From Zanthoxylum bungeanum (Eukaryota > Streptophyta > Magnoliopsida > Sapindales > Rutaceae), in NCBI GenBank assembly GCA_019454045.1, contig SKCR01023430.1, positions 1 to 64,000 of the forward strand: a stretch of 64,000 bases of DNA. The letters are read 5' to 3'. This document shows, in pieces, positions 12,037-24,350 of the stretch. The notes beneath the pieces were generated by a model. The model had not been told where the DNA came from, did no database searches, and saw only the letters and a list, made by a program, of their open reading frames with translations. The first letter of the stretch is position 1, and every line of letters begins with the position of its first letter. The translations under genes and the position numbers were made by a program.

Positions 12037-12602
12037 TGTTGGGTTTCTAGGTTAGTTCCAAGATCAAATTAAGCATAGAAATAGAATGAATACGCAAAGA
12101 AGAGTGGCGGAAACACACTTACATTGAACGACTTAGGATGTGATGATCAACAAAAATTTCTCCAAGAAGATTTGGGTATTTAGGCCAAGGTGGTCCTCCA
12201 AGCTCCAAGCTTTATCTTGTTGATTCCAAGCTCTTAGAATGGTTTCCCTATCACCTTGTGATGATTCCTTGAAGGTGATAGCCTTTAGAAATTTTGCAAC
12301 AAAAATTATTATCTTCTTCCTCTATGTTCGGCCAAGAGAAGAAAATAAATGGAGAGTATTTTTCTTAGTTTTTCCGTGAATGATAGAGTGAAAGAATTAA
12401 TGTGTTGACTTGATTTTTGTTTTTCAAAAATTAAAATCAATTACCAAATCCAAATAATTGGTAAAAGTCATACATTATGTCAACTTGTGTGTAAGACAAG
12501 CAATCACCATGCCACCACCTAAACCCATCACAAAAAGCAACTTAAAGTGACAAGTGATGTGACATGTGGGCCCCACTTGATTCGAAATCAAAGTGGGCCC
12601 GT
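12037..12602 (-). mobile_element. 5' LTR of element A, interrupted
   Basis: It matches 2318-2880 closely, from TGTTGGGTTTCTAGG to the GTGGGCCCG segment. After 12602 the sequence switches to the start of a plus-strand LTR (TGTTGGACAATTATGACC). The remaining ~1.35 kb of this LTR is not in the window. Confidence 0.85.
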
Positions 12603-14379
12603 TGTTGGACAATTATGACCCATAGTGTCACTATTTGTACAGATCACGGTGTTGTTGTACAAATTAACTATGTGACAAATGAGATTGCACTCTTATCATC
12701 TGTGATTAGATCATCTAGATGTATAAATGATAGTGGGCCCCCTCGGAATTCCATTGGTAGTATGACTATGTGTCTATGGAAGTCCGAAATCAAGGTAGGT
12801 GTATTTGGTCTTAACCTGAGACTTGCACCGCTAATACTTGCGACAATCAATATACTTTGGTTGCGGTCATCCAGGACTTTAACAGGTTCTGTGTACGCCA
12901 ATGCTGGGTATATTGAGAATTGTAATGTGTTGGGTGTGATGTCAAAACGGAAGTGTCACTCCAGTCATATGGAGATGATGGTCACGTAGGATACGGTACT
13001 AGTACTCTTAAGTACTGCAGTCATCGGGATAAAATGACAAGGTCATGTTTATCCGGTTATAGAGACTAGTTACCAGACATCTGACACGTGCTTCGTACGG
13101 GGCAGACATAATTCAGCCCAAGGCCTAGCACGTGATCATCCGATACTGGACAAAAATACGCAATACTACGTATACTACGCCTGATATAGATCCTTTATTC
13201 CTGTAAGGATATTTTCGGAGAATTGGGCAGGCATGGCGCTTTGCTAGAAGCCAACCTTGTCTTGTAAATCGGTAAAACATAGTACTTGGTACTTACGTGT
13301 TCGGATAGTCCGACAACCGAATTTACTACCAACATATGTGGGGATCTCATGGGTCGCTTCCCAAAGATTCACCGATGACGTATGACTCGCACAGTAAATT
13401 AATCTGGGATTAATTAGAAGAGAGAGAAAATTAATCTGGGATTAATTGCGGAGATATTTTATCTGGGATAAAATATTATTAAAAGAGAGATAACGATTAA
13501 TTTGGAATTAATCTATTATTAATATATTTGATATATTAAATGAAATTAAATTTCGACACGGAATAAAAATTAGATTTTAATTCGGGCGAACAAATTAATT
13601 TAGAATTAATTCGTTAGCGACGTGAATAGTGACTTCGCTAGGCGTAATCATTTAATTGCGTCGCAACGAAAAAGTAATTAATTTGGAATTAGCGTACCCG
13701 AGCCCGGGATTATTTGCGAGCGCATTCGTATTTTGAATTCGAGTGCGGCACGCAAGACAAATCAAGCGTCAAAACGCTAGTCGCATCTAACATCACATCA
13801 ATCATCAAATCATGTCACTTTTAGTGATGTGACCATTGATTGATTGATGGTAGTTGTTGGAGTTGTTGGAAAGTTGTTCCTTTGACTCTTTGGAAGCCAA
13901 AAAAGTGGTAAAAAATCACTTATTTATTTTTGGAAAATATATAAGTGTATGATATACACTTTTCCAACTAATCTAACACAATCTCTCCTTCTCTCTTTCT
14001 CTCTATAACTCACGCCCATGGAGGGGCAAAACAGCTCATTGGTTTCTGTCAAAAACGTGAGCATTGGGAAGCACAAGAGTGGGATTTTGTGGCAAAATCA
14101 CAAGTGCTAGCACACTTACGAGACATGCGAATGTGATAGGGAAGTCCACCCATGAGCCATGAATCGTTTGAGGAAGCTTGGAGCTTGTTCGAGGAGCTCT
14201 AAAATAGAAAATGAAGCATGGACTGTTCACTGCCGTGGACTGTCAAGAGGCAGAAAATTATTTTTGTTGTCTACCGCGTCGCTCAACCGATCGATGTGAG
14301 TATTCCGCAACTTCTTCGATTTGTATTCGCACATATTTCATGCTTATTATTGATCTTAGGACCATAATAGAAACCAACA
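12603..14379 (+). mobile_element. Copia LTR 1 of the tandem array
   Basis: This plus-strand LTR of 1,777 bp starts TGTTGGACAATTATGACC and ends AGAAACCAACA. It lacks about 236 bp near 12733 compared with LTR 2 at 20202-22214; the flanks of the gap are short G/C-rich words. It is inserted in the 5' LTR of element A. Confidence 0.88.
13397..13611 (+). repeat. Array of perfect triloop hairpins in LTR 1
   Basis: Inverted repeats with 3-base loops lie at 13397-13415 (8-bp stem, loop TGG), 13429-13447 (8, TGG), 13454-13476 (10, TGG), 13495-13513 (8, TGG), 13519-13539 (9, TTG) and 13593-13611 (8, TAG). The same series, in the same order, is seen near 8450-8690, 21250-21480, 37360-37640, 45970-46290, 50010-50240, 57760-57980 and 59160-59395. 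Confidence 0.9.
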
Positions 14380-16750
14380 ATGGCATCTAGAGCAAGGTTT
14401 TAGCATGAAATTTGACTTAGGGCTAAAATTTGGGTAAAATATTTTCAAGCATGATTTGGTTGAATTGGATGATTGATTATGCTTAAAACATGTTGAATTG
14501 AAGTTTGATTGGATCAATTTCATGAAATTGTATTGGATCAATTTTTTGCCCAAAATTTGATGTTGGCCGAATGCCTTGTTTTAATGTCGAATTGGATTTA
14601 ATGTCGAATTTTTTGCCCAATTTTTTTTTTTATTTTTTGTTCATTGGATGAATTGGAATCATTTGGGGATATTGATTTAATGTCGAATTGGATTTAATTT
14701 TATTGAATTCGAATCGGACATAAAATGCCATTTATTGCCGAGACATGTAGCATGTAAAATTGGGTTTGATTTTAATCAAAATGTGTTGGACATGTGATGA
14801 TGATGATGAACATGATTAATTGGGCTAATCGGTGTTTTGGAAATATTGAATTGGTTAATTAATTGTGTTATACACTTTAGTTTAATTAAACATTAAATTT
14901 GGAATTTTTGTGTTTGGTTAAATGGGATTAAAATTGGATTTGGGCCTTTAAAGCTGTTAATGGGCTTATTGGGCTTTGTTGTACAAAGTTAGGTTTAGGC
15001 TAAAATTGGTTTGATCCAATTGGGCCCAAAACCGCTTCCATAAAGCCCAAATGCGACTTAATGGACTTTTAAAGTTTAATTGGGCCTAATGGGCCTAAAT
15101 TGATTTCTGGGCTTATGGGGTAACTCCCGGATTGGATTTTGGTTATTCGGTTTGACCCGAGTTGACCAAAAGTCCACGCCTTAAGAAATTAATTAAAAGC
15201 CCATTGGACTTTAATTAAATTAACGTTGGACGCTAATCGGGCTTTGAGACCCGTTGCGATTAAATTTAGAATTTAAGTCGTAAAAGTTAATTATTAAAGT
15301 GTAGTATTTAATTTGGAATTAAATATACGAATTAGAATTGAATGCATATTAAATTGGATTTAATGATGTATTTTAATTAATTCGAGAATATGTACTTTGA
15401 GTAATTATTCGCAATAACGAGTTTGACTCGAGCAAAAATCAAATCGTTGTTTGAACATTAGATGATCACTAATTATCAGATTAATTAATTTGATTAGATT
15501 GATTGATAACATGCTTGTGTGAATACATGGTTGTGACGCATGAATAATGTTTATCAGATGGATATTAGATGGGTGGGACAATTTTAGAAATTGTTGTAAT
15601 AAATTTGATTTATTAATTGGACCTCCGTGTCCAGCCTTATACCTCCATATTCTTTGTATTCTCTTCTCACATATTCCCCTCAATGTAAATGAGGTTTCTT
15701 TAGAAGTGTATTGTAACGGGTAGAAGTAATACATATGCTAGTGGGAGAGAGAAAATGAGAGATTTGATCTAGGATCAATGTGTAAAGTATCCATCTGTAT
15801 ATCATTATTATTTATTTATACGCGTTTTATTATGTGTTTAGAATGCATGTTTAAGGGTGTATGATGATGAGAACTTAACAAAGATAATAAATTGGTTGCC
15901 AATTTGCACTCGAAAAACCCTCAAACAATATTAAGTGTTTTTCCTTCCATTGAGTGATTCTCACTTAAGATCCGAGACTGGCATTGGCTTATTGGCCAAT
16001 GTCAAGGCCTTTGTCCGTCGAGGATGTGTTTGAATCACGAAGGCTTTGTTACATATTGGTAACTTGTCCAAGTTGTGGTTTGTTGGCCAAATTCAAGACC
16101 ACTTCTTGTCCATTGACATTGATTACCAAGCTTTCCATGGTCAATGGGTCGCGCTTAACTGGGATCACTAAGTTTGTTGTGCCAAAGCCAAGGCTTAGTT
16201 GATTCAGAGGAAAAAAGTTAGGTAATACATTGGATGTATTGGCATATATAAGATATATGTTTTGGACTTGGATGTCCCCCTACCGGATCTAGGAATTGGA
16301 TTGGATCCAATTGATCTTAGAGATCTACCTAGTTAATTATCATAAAATTTGTTGGCAAAAGTCAAGATTGTGTGATATTTAACGGGATCCTAGCCCACTA
16401 GGAAACGCGGTTTCCCGAGAACTCGACAGAGGGTTAGAGGCTCGCCGAAAAATAGTGGGAGGCAAGAATTGAATTTGTAATATTCGTTTAATTACTTGCC
16501 ATACGCGCTCAAACAAATATCATTCGTCGTTATAAATTAAATGTTAGGTGGACTAATATTTAAATCGTTGTTTTAATAAATAGTTGGACTATATTCAAAC
16601 TATTCATTTATAGTTGATTTTATAATTGGAATATTGTAATCAATATTATTGATTTTAATCTATTAAATTATAGTTGATTAAATAGTTGGACTATTGAAAT
16701 CATTATAATAAATAGTACCTAAATCGTTGATTAAATAGTTGGACTATTAG
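14380..16750 (+). other. Primer site and leader of copy int1
   Basis: ATGGCATCTAGAGC (14380-14393) directly follows the LTR and is a decayed tRNA-iMet site. The leader has GGGCCTAATGGGCC-type words near 14940-15100. TTGGCCAA palindromes lie at 15992-15999 and 16083-16090, 91 bases apart, and a mutated third lies near 16349. A GTG-initiated frame (15984-16202) is a degraded instance of the leader frame discussed under findings. No gene is present. Confidence 0.75.
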
Positions 16751-19700
16751 AATCAAGAAATAGTTGAAAGATTGACATTTAAAACATAATCCTGGGGAAA
16801 ATGCATTTAAATGGTTTAATTTTCAAATTGAGAATAAAATTTCAGGATGGTCCTGGAAAATAATAAGTTACTTTATTTGATAAAATAACATATTAGGCCT
16901 AAGCTCGGAGTTAAGCAAATAGTAGAGCATGGTCTTTGGAAGATTCATGTGATGATAACTTTAGTGCTTAATCCATTACTCTTGTCGCAGTAGACTCCTT
17001 AATTTCTGAATATTAACTAAGGATTAGATTCTTAAAGTATGATATCGAAATTGAAGGATCTTCATAAATCTATATTAGATTTTAGAAGTACTAAAATTTC
17101 AATACTTAACTCTTGGAGAGTTAATGACTGTTTTCAAGGAGATAAAGTCAGAATTCGCAATTAGGCAAGTAGCGCAAGACGTAGCTTACTTTGATATTCT
17201 AGAAACCCGAGGCTTGGCCAAAGGCTAATGGAATGTCAAAAGGGCAAAGGCAATATCATTATAATCTTCTGGGAAGATAAAAGACATATCCTAAAATGTC
17301 TGCCTAAATGTGGCAAACGGGATCGCAGAAGCGTGACTGCCGTTTGAACAAAGCAGACATGAAGGAATTGAAGACGAGCAAGGCTCTGAATTCAAATATG
17401 TTTGTCATCATTATGTTCACAACTAGTATTAAAATTGGATTTTAAATACTTAGTGTGGTACATAAATATATATTGATGTTCAGAATCTGTTTTGAACAGG
17501 ATACTGACTTTAATTGAGATTTAATCTGCGGATTGGAAACGGGATGAAAATCACTGTTTTAACCGTAGATACCTAAGTTTAGGAACCACCTTCGGGTGTG
17601 CACCTAAAATTGGTAACTGTTATAATGTAACTAGTTTGACTAGGAACATTATCTCTATATTAGTGTTTAACCCGCTGCGGGTGAACCTTTATATTCTAGA
17701 ACACTAAAGTGTTTTATTATATAAGGATAATATTGAGATAAACACATTAGATGTGAATAATAGTATTTATATTTTGAATATAAATAAATCTCAAGCAAAA
17801 AGATGACAAAAAAAAAACTGTTTTGATCAGTTAAGAAACTTAAATGTGGAATTGTAGTTTGGGACACAATCAAACAAGACACGTATATCCACGCTTTTGA
17901 AGAGTGGGTACTCGGACTGATTTGATTCCAATCAAATAATGTCTACGAACCTAGTTTTTTGGGCAAAATGCCTAAAACACTATTACTTGGTAAAAGTGTA
18001 AATGCCACTGATCTGTTAGCCCTAGCTTATAGTGAAGCAAGTGGGCCCATGTCTAGCTAGGCTAGAGATGGATATGAATATTTCGTGAGCTTACAGATGT
18101 GGCATCGTGATATAGTTATGTGTTTCTTTTGAAGAACACAAATCGGAAACTTTAAAGTTTCGACACGAAATAGACAAATAGATCGGCTATAGTATTATAC
18201 CGTCACGGTAAGACCGTAATGGAAAATACTTAATCAGTAAGTTTCTAATATACTTGAAAGAGTATAGTGTTCTTTCAAAGAGTACTCCTCCCGGAACACG
18301 TCAGTTTGACGTTGTGTCCGAACAGAGTAACCGAATTTTGTTGGACATGATAAGGTTAATCATGAGTCGCTCTGAGCTACCATTTCCTTCAGCTGATAAG
18401 CATTAACAGTGCAGAACTTATTTAGAATAAGGTTCCATATAATCTGTTAGACAATATTCATATTAGATATTAACGGGAAAGAAACTGGGTTTCTCATTCC
18501 TTGAGTTTTGGGAATGCTAGGCATATGTTTGGATGATACCAAACTAAAACCCAAATTGGATAAGTGCCAATTATAGGTTATCTTAGGGATACCATAAGTA
18601 TTGTACTTATACAACTCACATGAGAACAATGTAATTGTTGTTCACCATGCGGTTTTCCTAAGAGGAATACCGATATGTAGTGGTAAGTGGGAGGATAGTA
18701 AAACTCGATGAAAATCGGAGTAATACTATTCCAGGCACCGATTCCTAATGGAACACAAATATTTCATCAAGGATGAAACTATACCAATAATCTTCGAATA
18801 CACAAGAATCGCGTAGGTCGGAGAGATTCAGAAAACAACCTGGGGTATGGGTTTCTGATCTCACCTCATAAAGATGTTTATCTTATTGAGGTATACCAAC
18901 TGTCTACGTATGAGGAATTGATACAAGGTATCGACTCCCTATTATGACAAAGTGTCATGAATCCTAAATGGATTCCATGTATATCAACAAAGTTTGGAAA
19001 CTAGTTGATGAACCGTAAGGCATTGTGCCTATTGGTACTTTATAAGTCTTTAAGGAAGACATACATGGAAGGCAACATACCAACGTATAAAGCTAGGATT
19101 TTAACGGAAAGGTATCGTTATCAACATTGTGTTGATTACGATTCAACCTTTTACATGTTGCCACGGTAAATCCATTTGGATAATGCTTGCTAATGCTGCA
19201 TGTTTCATTAGTGAAATAGTTAGCTTTACAAGAAAATCGCTTTCCTGAAAAGGAAATATTTCGGAGGATGTTTATAACATCCTGTCAATTTTGTCTTACC
19301 TAAACTAGCAAACAAGTTTGCAGGTTATTCGATCCATGTTTGGATTGAAGCAAGCATAGGTTCTTAGAATTGTCATTTTAATGTGATCATAATGGAGTAT
19401 GATTAATTCAAAACGAAGTGATTCTTGTGTATATAAGAAGGTTAGTGGGAGCGCACTGACAGTGGTTGTCCTATATAAATAATGATAATATGTCATTTAT
19501 TAGAAATGATATTCCCATAAATACAATCGGTGAAAGCTTGGCTTTTGATAAAACTCTCCGAGAAAACTCGTACATTAAAAATGTACGCGACCTGGTGTCT
19601 CCTACGCTTTGAGCATATGGATTCACAAACAGGCCAATCCAAGTGATAGTCACTGGATTGATGTTAAGAACATCTGTTAGTATCTTAGAGAACTAAAGAT

Positions 19701-20190
19701 GCTGTCTTAATCTGTTGAGATGGAGAACTTGAAGTGACTGGGATCACTGTAGCAAGTTTCCTAAAACCGATAAAATGACTATAAGTGGCAAACGGTACTA
19801 TACGGTTTGAATAACGGAATAGTGAGCTGGAAATCTTCCAAGCAAGATATTGTTACAGAATAAACAACAAATGCGGGTTATTGCTGCAGCTGAGGCGGTA
19901 ATAGAAGCTTTCTGGGTCGATAACAATCTTAATTAGATTAGGAATAGTTCATTTAACAGTTGAGCTAGGCGTCAGCACAGGCTAAATAATTAATGGTCTC
20001 ATCAACGATCCAGATACATACTTCGATATTCATCTGATTCGTTTGGATCATACATTGTGGCGATGTGATGATCGAATAAATCGCATCAGATGATAATCAT
20101 GCAAATCTGCAGACGAAAGTCTTTTCTCCGCAATTTGAGCCAACCGTACATAGTTCGGGTGTAAGACACTCAAGTGACTGGCTATAGGCC
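16751..20190 (+). pseudogene. Ruined Copia gag-pol region of copy int1
   Basis: No frame is open for long, but the order of remnants follows gag, zinc knuckle, protease, integrase, RT and RNase H. The zinc knuckle (about 17300-17345) has lost its His and one base. The integrase core (18027-18066) reads GTGAAGCAAGT where element A has GTGATGTTTGT, so the Asp is gone, and CTAGCTAGG places a TAG at a former Gln codon. The RT catalytic box at about 19470-19490 reads Tyr-Ile-Asn-Asn in place of Tyr-Val-Asp-Asp. The same changes occur in int2, the copy in E, and V (and the first two in VI), so they predate the spread of these copies. Confidence 0.85.
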
Positions 20191-20201
20191 AAGTGGGAGA
20201 T
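20191..20201 (+). other. Polypurine tract of copy int1
   Basis: AAGTGGGAGAT lies directly before the LTR start TGTTGGAC. It is intact although the coding region is ruined. Confidence 0.8.
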
Positions 20202-22214
20202 TGTTGGACAATTATGACCCATAGCGTCACTATTTGTACAGATCATGGTGTTGTTGTACAAATTAACTATGTGACAAAGGAGATTGCACTCTTATCATTT
20301 GTGATTAGATCACTTAGATGTATAAATTATAGGAGGTCCCTATGATTTGTTCCTGGAAGGAGAATGAAATGAGACAGTATCAGTCCACGAATGATAAATC
20401 ATTAAATATCCCTAGTTAGAGTATTTTCGAGATTGGACATTGATAAATACGTAAAAGACTAGTATTACACTTGTGCGTGTTGTGAGGGCACAATGGTATA
20501 GTTCTCATATATTTGGGTATATGATACTCATGCAAGTGTAATAGGAGGTTGTGTTTTACTGATGGTATGGGAAACAGCTTCGCTCTGGATAGACCCCATC
20601 GGAATTCCATTGGTATTATAACTATGTGTCTATAGAAGTCCAAAATTAGGGTAGGTATATTTGGTCTTAACCTGAGACTTGCACCGCTAATACTTGCGAC
20701 AATCAATATACTTAGGTTGCGGTCATCCAGGACTTTAACAGGTTTTGTGTACGCCAATGCTGAGTATATTGAGAATCGTAGTGTGTTGGGTGTGATGTCA
20801 AGATGGAAATGTCACTCCAGTCTTATAGAGATGATGGTCACATAGGATATGGTACTAGTACTCTTAAGTACTGCAGTAATCGGGATAAAATGACAATGTC
20901 ATGTTTATCCGATTATAGAGAATAGTTACCAGACATCCGACATGTGTTTCGTGCGGGGAAGACACAATTCCAGCCCCAGGCCTAGCACGTGATCATCTGA
21001 TACTTGACAGAAATACGCAATAGTACGTATATTACGCCTTATATAGATCCTTTATTTCTGTAAGGATATTTCCGGAGAATTGTGTAGGCATGGCGCTTTG
21101 CTAGAAGCCAACCTTGTCTTGTAAATCGGTAACACGTAGTACTTAGTACTTACGTGTTCAGATATTCTGACAACCGAATTTACTACCAACATATCCGGGG
21201 ATCTCATGGGTCGCTTCCCAAAGATTCACCGATGACGTATGACTCGCACACTAAATTAATCTGGGATTAATTAGAAGAGAGAGAAAATTAATCTGGGATT
21301 AATTACGGAGATATTTTATCTGGGATAAAATATCATTTAAAAGAGAGATAACGATTAATTTGGAATTAATCGATTAATTAATATATTTGATATATTAAAT
21401 GAAATTAGATTTCGACGCAGAATTAAAATTAGATTTTAATTCGGGCGAACGAATTAATTTAGAATTAATTTTTTAGTGACGTGAATAGTGACTTCGCTAG
21501 GCGTAATCATTTAATTGCGTCACAACGGAAAATTTGTTAATTTGGAATTAGCGAACCCGAACCCGAACCCAGGATTATTTGCTAGCGCATTCGCATTTCG
21601 AATTCGAGTGCGGCACGCAAGTCAAATCGCTAGTCGCATCTAGCATCACATCAAGCGTCAAATCATGTCACTTTGAGTGATGTGACCATTGATTGATTGA
21701 TGGTAGTTGTTGGAGTTTTTGGAAAGTTTTGCCTTTGAATTTTTGGAAGCCAAAAAGTGGTAAAATCACTTATTTATTTTTGGAAAATATATAAGTGTAT
21801 GATATACACTTTTCCAACTAATCTAACACAATCTCTCATTCTCTCTATAACTTATGCCCATGGAGGGGCAAAACAGCTCACTGGTTTCTGTCAAAAATGT
21901 GAGCAGTGGGAAGCACAAGAGTGGGATTTTGTGGCAAAATCACAAGTGCTAGCACACTTACGAGACATGTGAAGGTGATAGGGAAGTCCACCCATGAACC
22001 GAGAATCATTTGACGAAGCTTGGAGCTTGTTCGAGGAGTTCAAAAATAGAAAATGGAGCATGGACTATTCACTGCCGTGGACTGTCAAGAGGCAGAAAAT
22101 TATTTTTGTTGTCTACCGTGTTGCTCAACCGATCGATGTGAGTATTCCGCAACTTCTTCGATTTGTATTCGCACATATTTCATGCTTATTATTGATCTTG
22201 GGACCTTACCAACA
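20202..22214 (+). mobile_element. Copia LTR 2, shared by two internal regions
   Basis: The LTR is 2,013 bp, from TGTTGGACAATT to ACCTTACCAACA. It follows a polypurine tract on the left, as a 3' LTR should, and precedes a primer site on the right, as a 5' LTR should. It therefore joins two internal regions in a head-to-tail chain. It contains the hairpin array at about 21250-21480. Confidence 0.9.
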
Positions 22215-24350
22215 ATGGCATCTAGAGCAAGGTTTTAGCATGAAATTTGACTTAGGGCTAAAATTTGGGTAAAATGGTTTCAAGCATGATTTGGTTGAAT
22301 TGGATGATTGAGTATGCTTAAAATATGTTGAATTGAAGTTTGATGGGATAAATTTCATGAAATTGGATTGGATCAATTTTTTGCCCAAAATTTGGTGTTG
22401 GCCGAATGCCTTATGCCCTAATTGTCTTGGAATTTTTTCATTTTTTGTTCATTGGATGAATTGGAATCATTTGGGGATATTGATTTAATGTCGAATTGGA
22501 TTTAATTTGATTGAATTCGAATAGGACATAAAATGCCCTATATTGCCGAGACATGTAGCATGTAAAATTGGGTTTGATTTTAATCAAAATGTGTTGGACA
22601 TATGATGATGATGATGAACATGATCCAATTGGGCCCAAAACCGCTTCCATAAAGCCCAAATGCGACTTAATGGACCTTTAAAGTTTAATTGGGCCTAATG
22701 GGCCTAAATTGATTTCTAGGCTTATGGGGTAACTCCTGGATTGACCCGAGTTGACCAAAAGTCCACGCCTTAAAAAATTAATTCAAAGCCCATTTGGGCT
22801 TTAATTAAATTAACGTTGGACGTTAATCGGCTTTGAGACCCGTTGCGATTAAATTTGGAATTTAAGTCGTAAAATTTCATTATTAAAGTGTAGTATTTAA
22901 TTTGGAATTAAATACGCGAATTAGAATTGAATGCATATTAAATTAGATTTAATGATATAGTTTAATTTAATTCGAGAATATGCATTTTGAGTACTTATTC
23001 GCAATAACGAGTTTGACTCGAGCAAAAATCAAATCATTGTTTGAACATTGGATTATCAATAATTATCAGATTAATTAATTTGATTAGATTGATTGATAAC
23101 ATGCTTGTGTGAATACATGGTTGCGATGCATGAATAATGTATATCGGATGGATATTAGATGGGTGGGACAATTTTAGAAATTATTGTAATAAATTTGATT
23201 TATTAATTAGACCTGCGTGTTCAGCCTTATACCTCCATATTCTTTGTATTCTCTTCTCACCTATTCCAGTCAATGTAAATGAGGTTTCTTTAGAAGTGTA
23301 GTGTAACGGGTAGAAGTAATACATGTGCTAGCGGGAGAGAGAAAGGTAGAGATTTGATCTAGGATCAATGTGTAAAGTATCTATCCGCATATCATTATTA
23401 TTTATTTATACGCGCTTTATTATGTGTTTAGAATACATGTTTAAGGGTGTATGATGATGAGACCTTAAGAAGGATAATAAATTGGTTTCCAATTTACACT
23501 CGAAAAACCCTCAAACAATATTAAGCGTTTTTCCTTCCATTGAGTGATTCTCACTCAAGATCCGAGACTGGCATTGGCTTGTTGGCCAAAGTCAAGGCCT
23601 TTGTCCATCGAGGATGTGTTTGAATCACGAAGGCTTTGTTACATATTGGTGTCTTGTCTAAGTTGTGGTTTGTTGGCCAAATTCAAGACCACTTCTTGTC
23701 CATTGACATTGATTACGAAGCTTTCCATGGTCAATGGGTCGCACTTAACTGGGATCACTAAGTTTGTTGTGCCAAAGCCAAGGCTTAGTTGATTCAGAGG
23801 AAAAAGGTTAGGTAATACATTGGATGTATTGGCATATATAAGATATATTTTTCGGACTTGGATGTCCCCCTACCGCATCTAGGAATTGGATTGGATCCAA
23901 TTGATCTTAGAGATCTACCTAGTTAATTATCATACAATTTGTTGGCCAAAGTCAAGATTGTGTGATATTTAACGGGATCCTATCCCACTAGGAAATGCGG
24001 TTTCCTGAGTACTCAACAGAGGGTTAGAGGCTCGCCGAAAAATAGCGGGAGGCAAGAATTGAATTTACAATATTCATTTAATTAATTGCCATACGCGCTC
24101 AAACAAATATCATTCGTCGTTATAAATTAAATGTTAGTTGGACTAATATTTAAATCGTTGTTTTAATAAATAGTTGGACTATATTCAAACTATTCATTTA
24201 TTGTTGATTTTATAATTGGATTATAGTAATCAATATAATTGATTTTAATCTATTAAATTATAGTTGATTAAATAGTTGGACTATTGTAATCATTATAATA
24301 AATAGTACCTAAATCGTTGATTAAATAGTTGGACTATTAGAATCAAGATG
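22215..24350 (+). other. Primer site and leader of copy int2
   Basis: The first ~400 bases are nearly identical to those of int1 (ATGGCATCTAGAGC and onward). About 190 bases are missing near 22622 relative to int1. TTGGCCAA occurs at 23582-23589, 23673-23680 and 23942-23949. The open frame 23544-23792 starts with GTG and is the best-preserved leader frame on this strand. Confidence 0.8.

Larger units (their letters stand above)
2318..12602 (-). mobile_element. Copia element A, nearly full length, nested insertions
   Basis: In minus-strand order it reads: partial 5' LTR (12602-12037), primer site, leader, gag, protease, integrase, RT, RNase H, polypurine tract, complete 3' LTR (4230-2318). 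The order integrase before RT makes it Ty1/Copia. RT phrases such as YVDDVLLMGND and the ~1.9-kb LTR suggest a Tork/TAR/Angela-like lineage, which I cannot resolve further. It is inserted in Athila sequence at 2317/2318. It was itself hit by a solo LTR at 7707-9722 and by a plus-strand array entering its 5' LTR after 12602. It is dead: there are stops in every domain. Confidence 0.88.

Noticed and set aside
14036..14553. Minus-strand frames over the LTR 1 end and primer site
   Set aside because: They span the LTR/internal boundary, so they cannot be one gene; relatives at 22206-22388 vary in the same way as non-coding DNA.
15405..15734. A 109-codon minus-strand frame in the leader of int1
   Set aside because: It is AT-rich leader DNA. 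Similar stretches at 55856-56098 and 61097-61318 have different stops, and no protein motif is visible.
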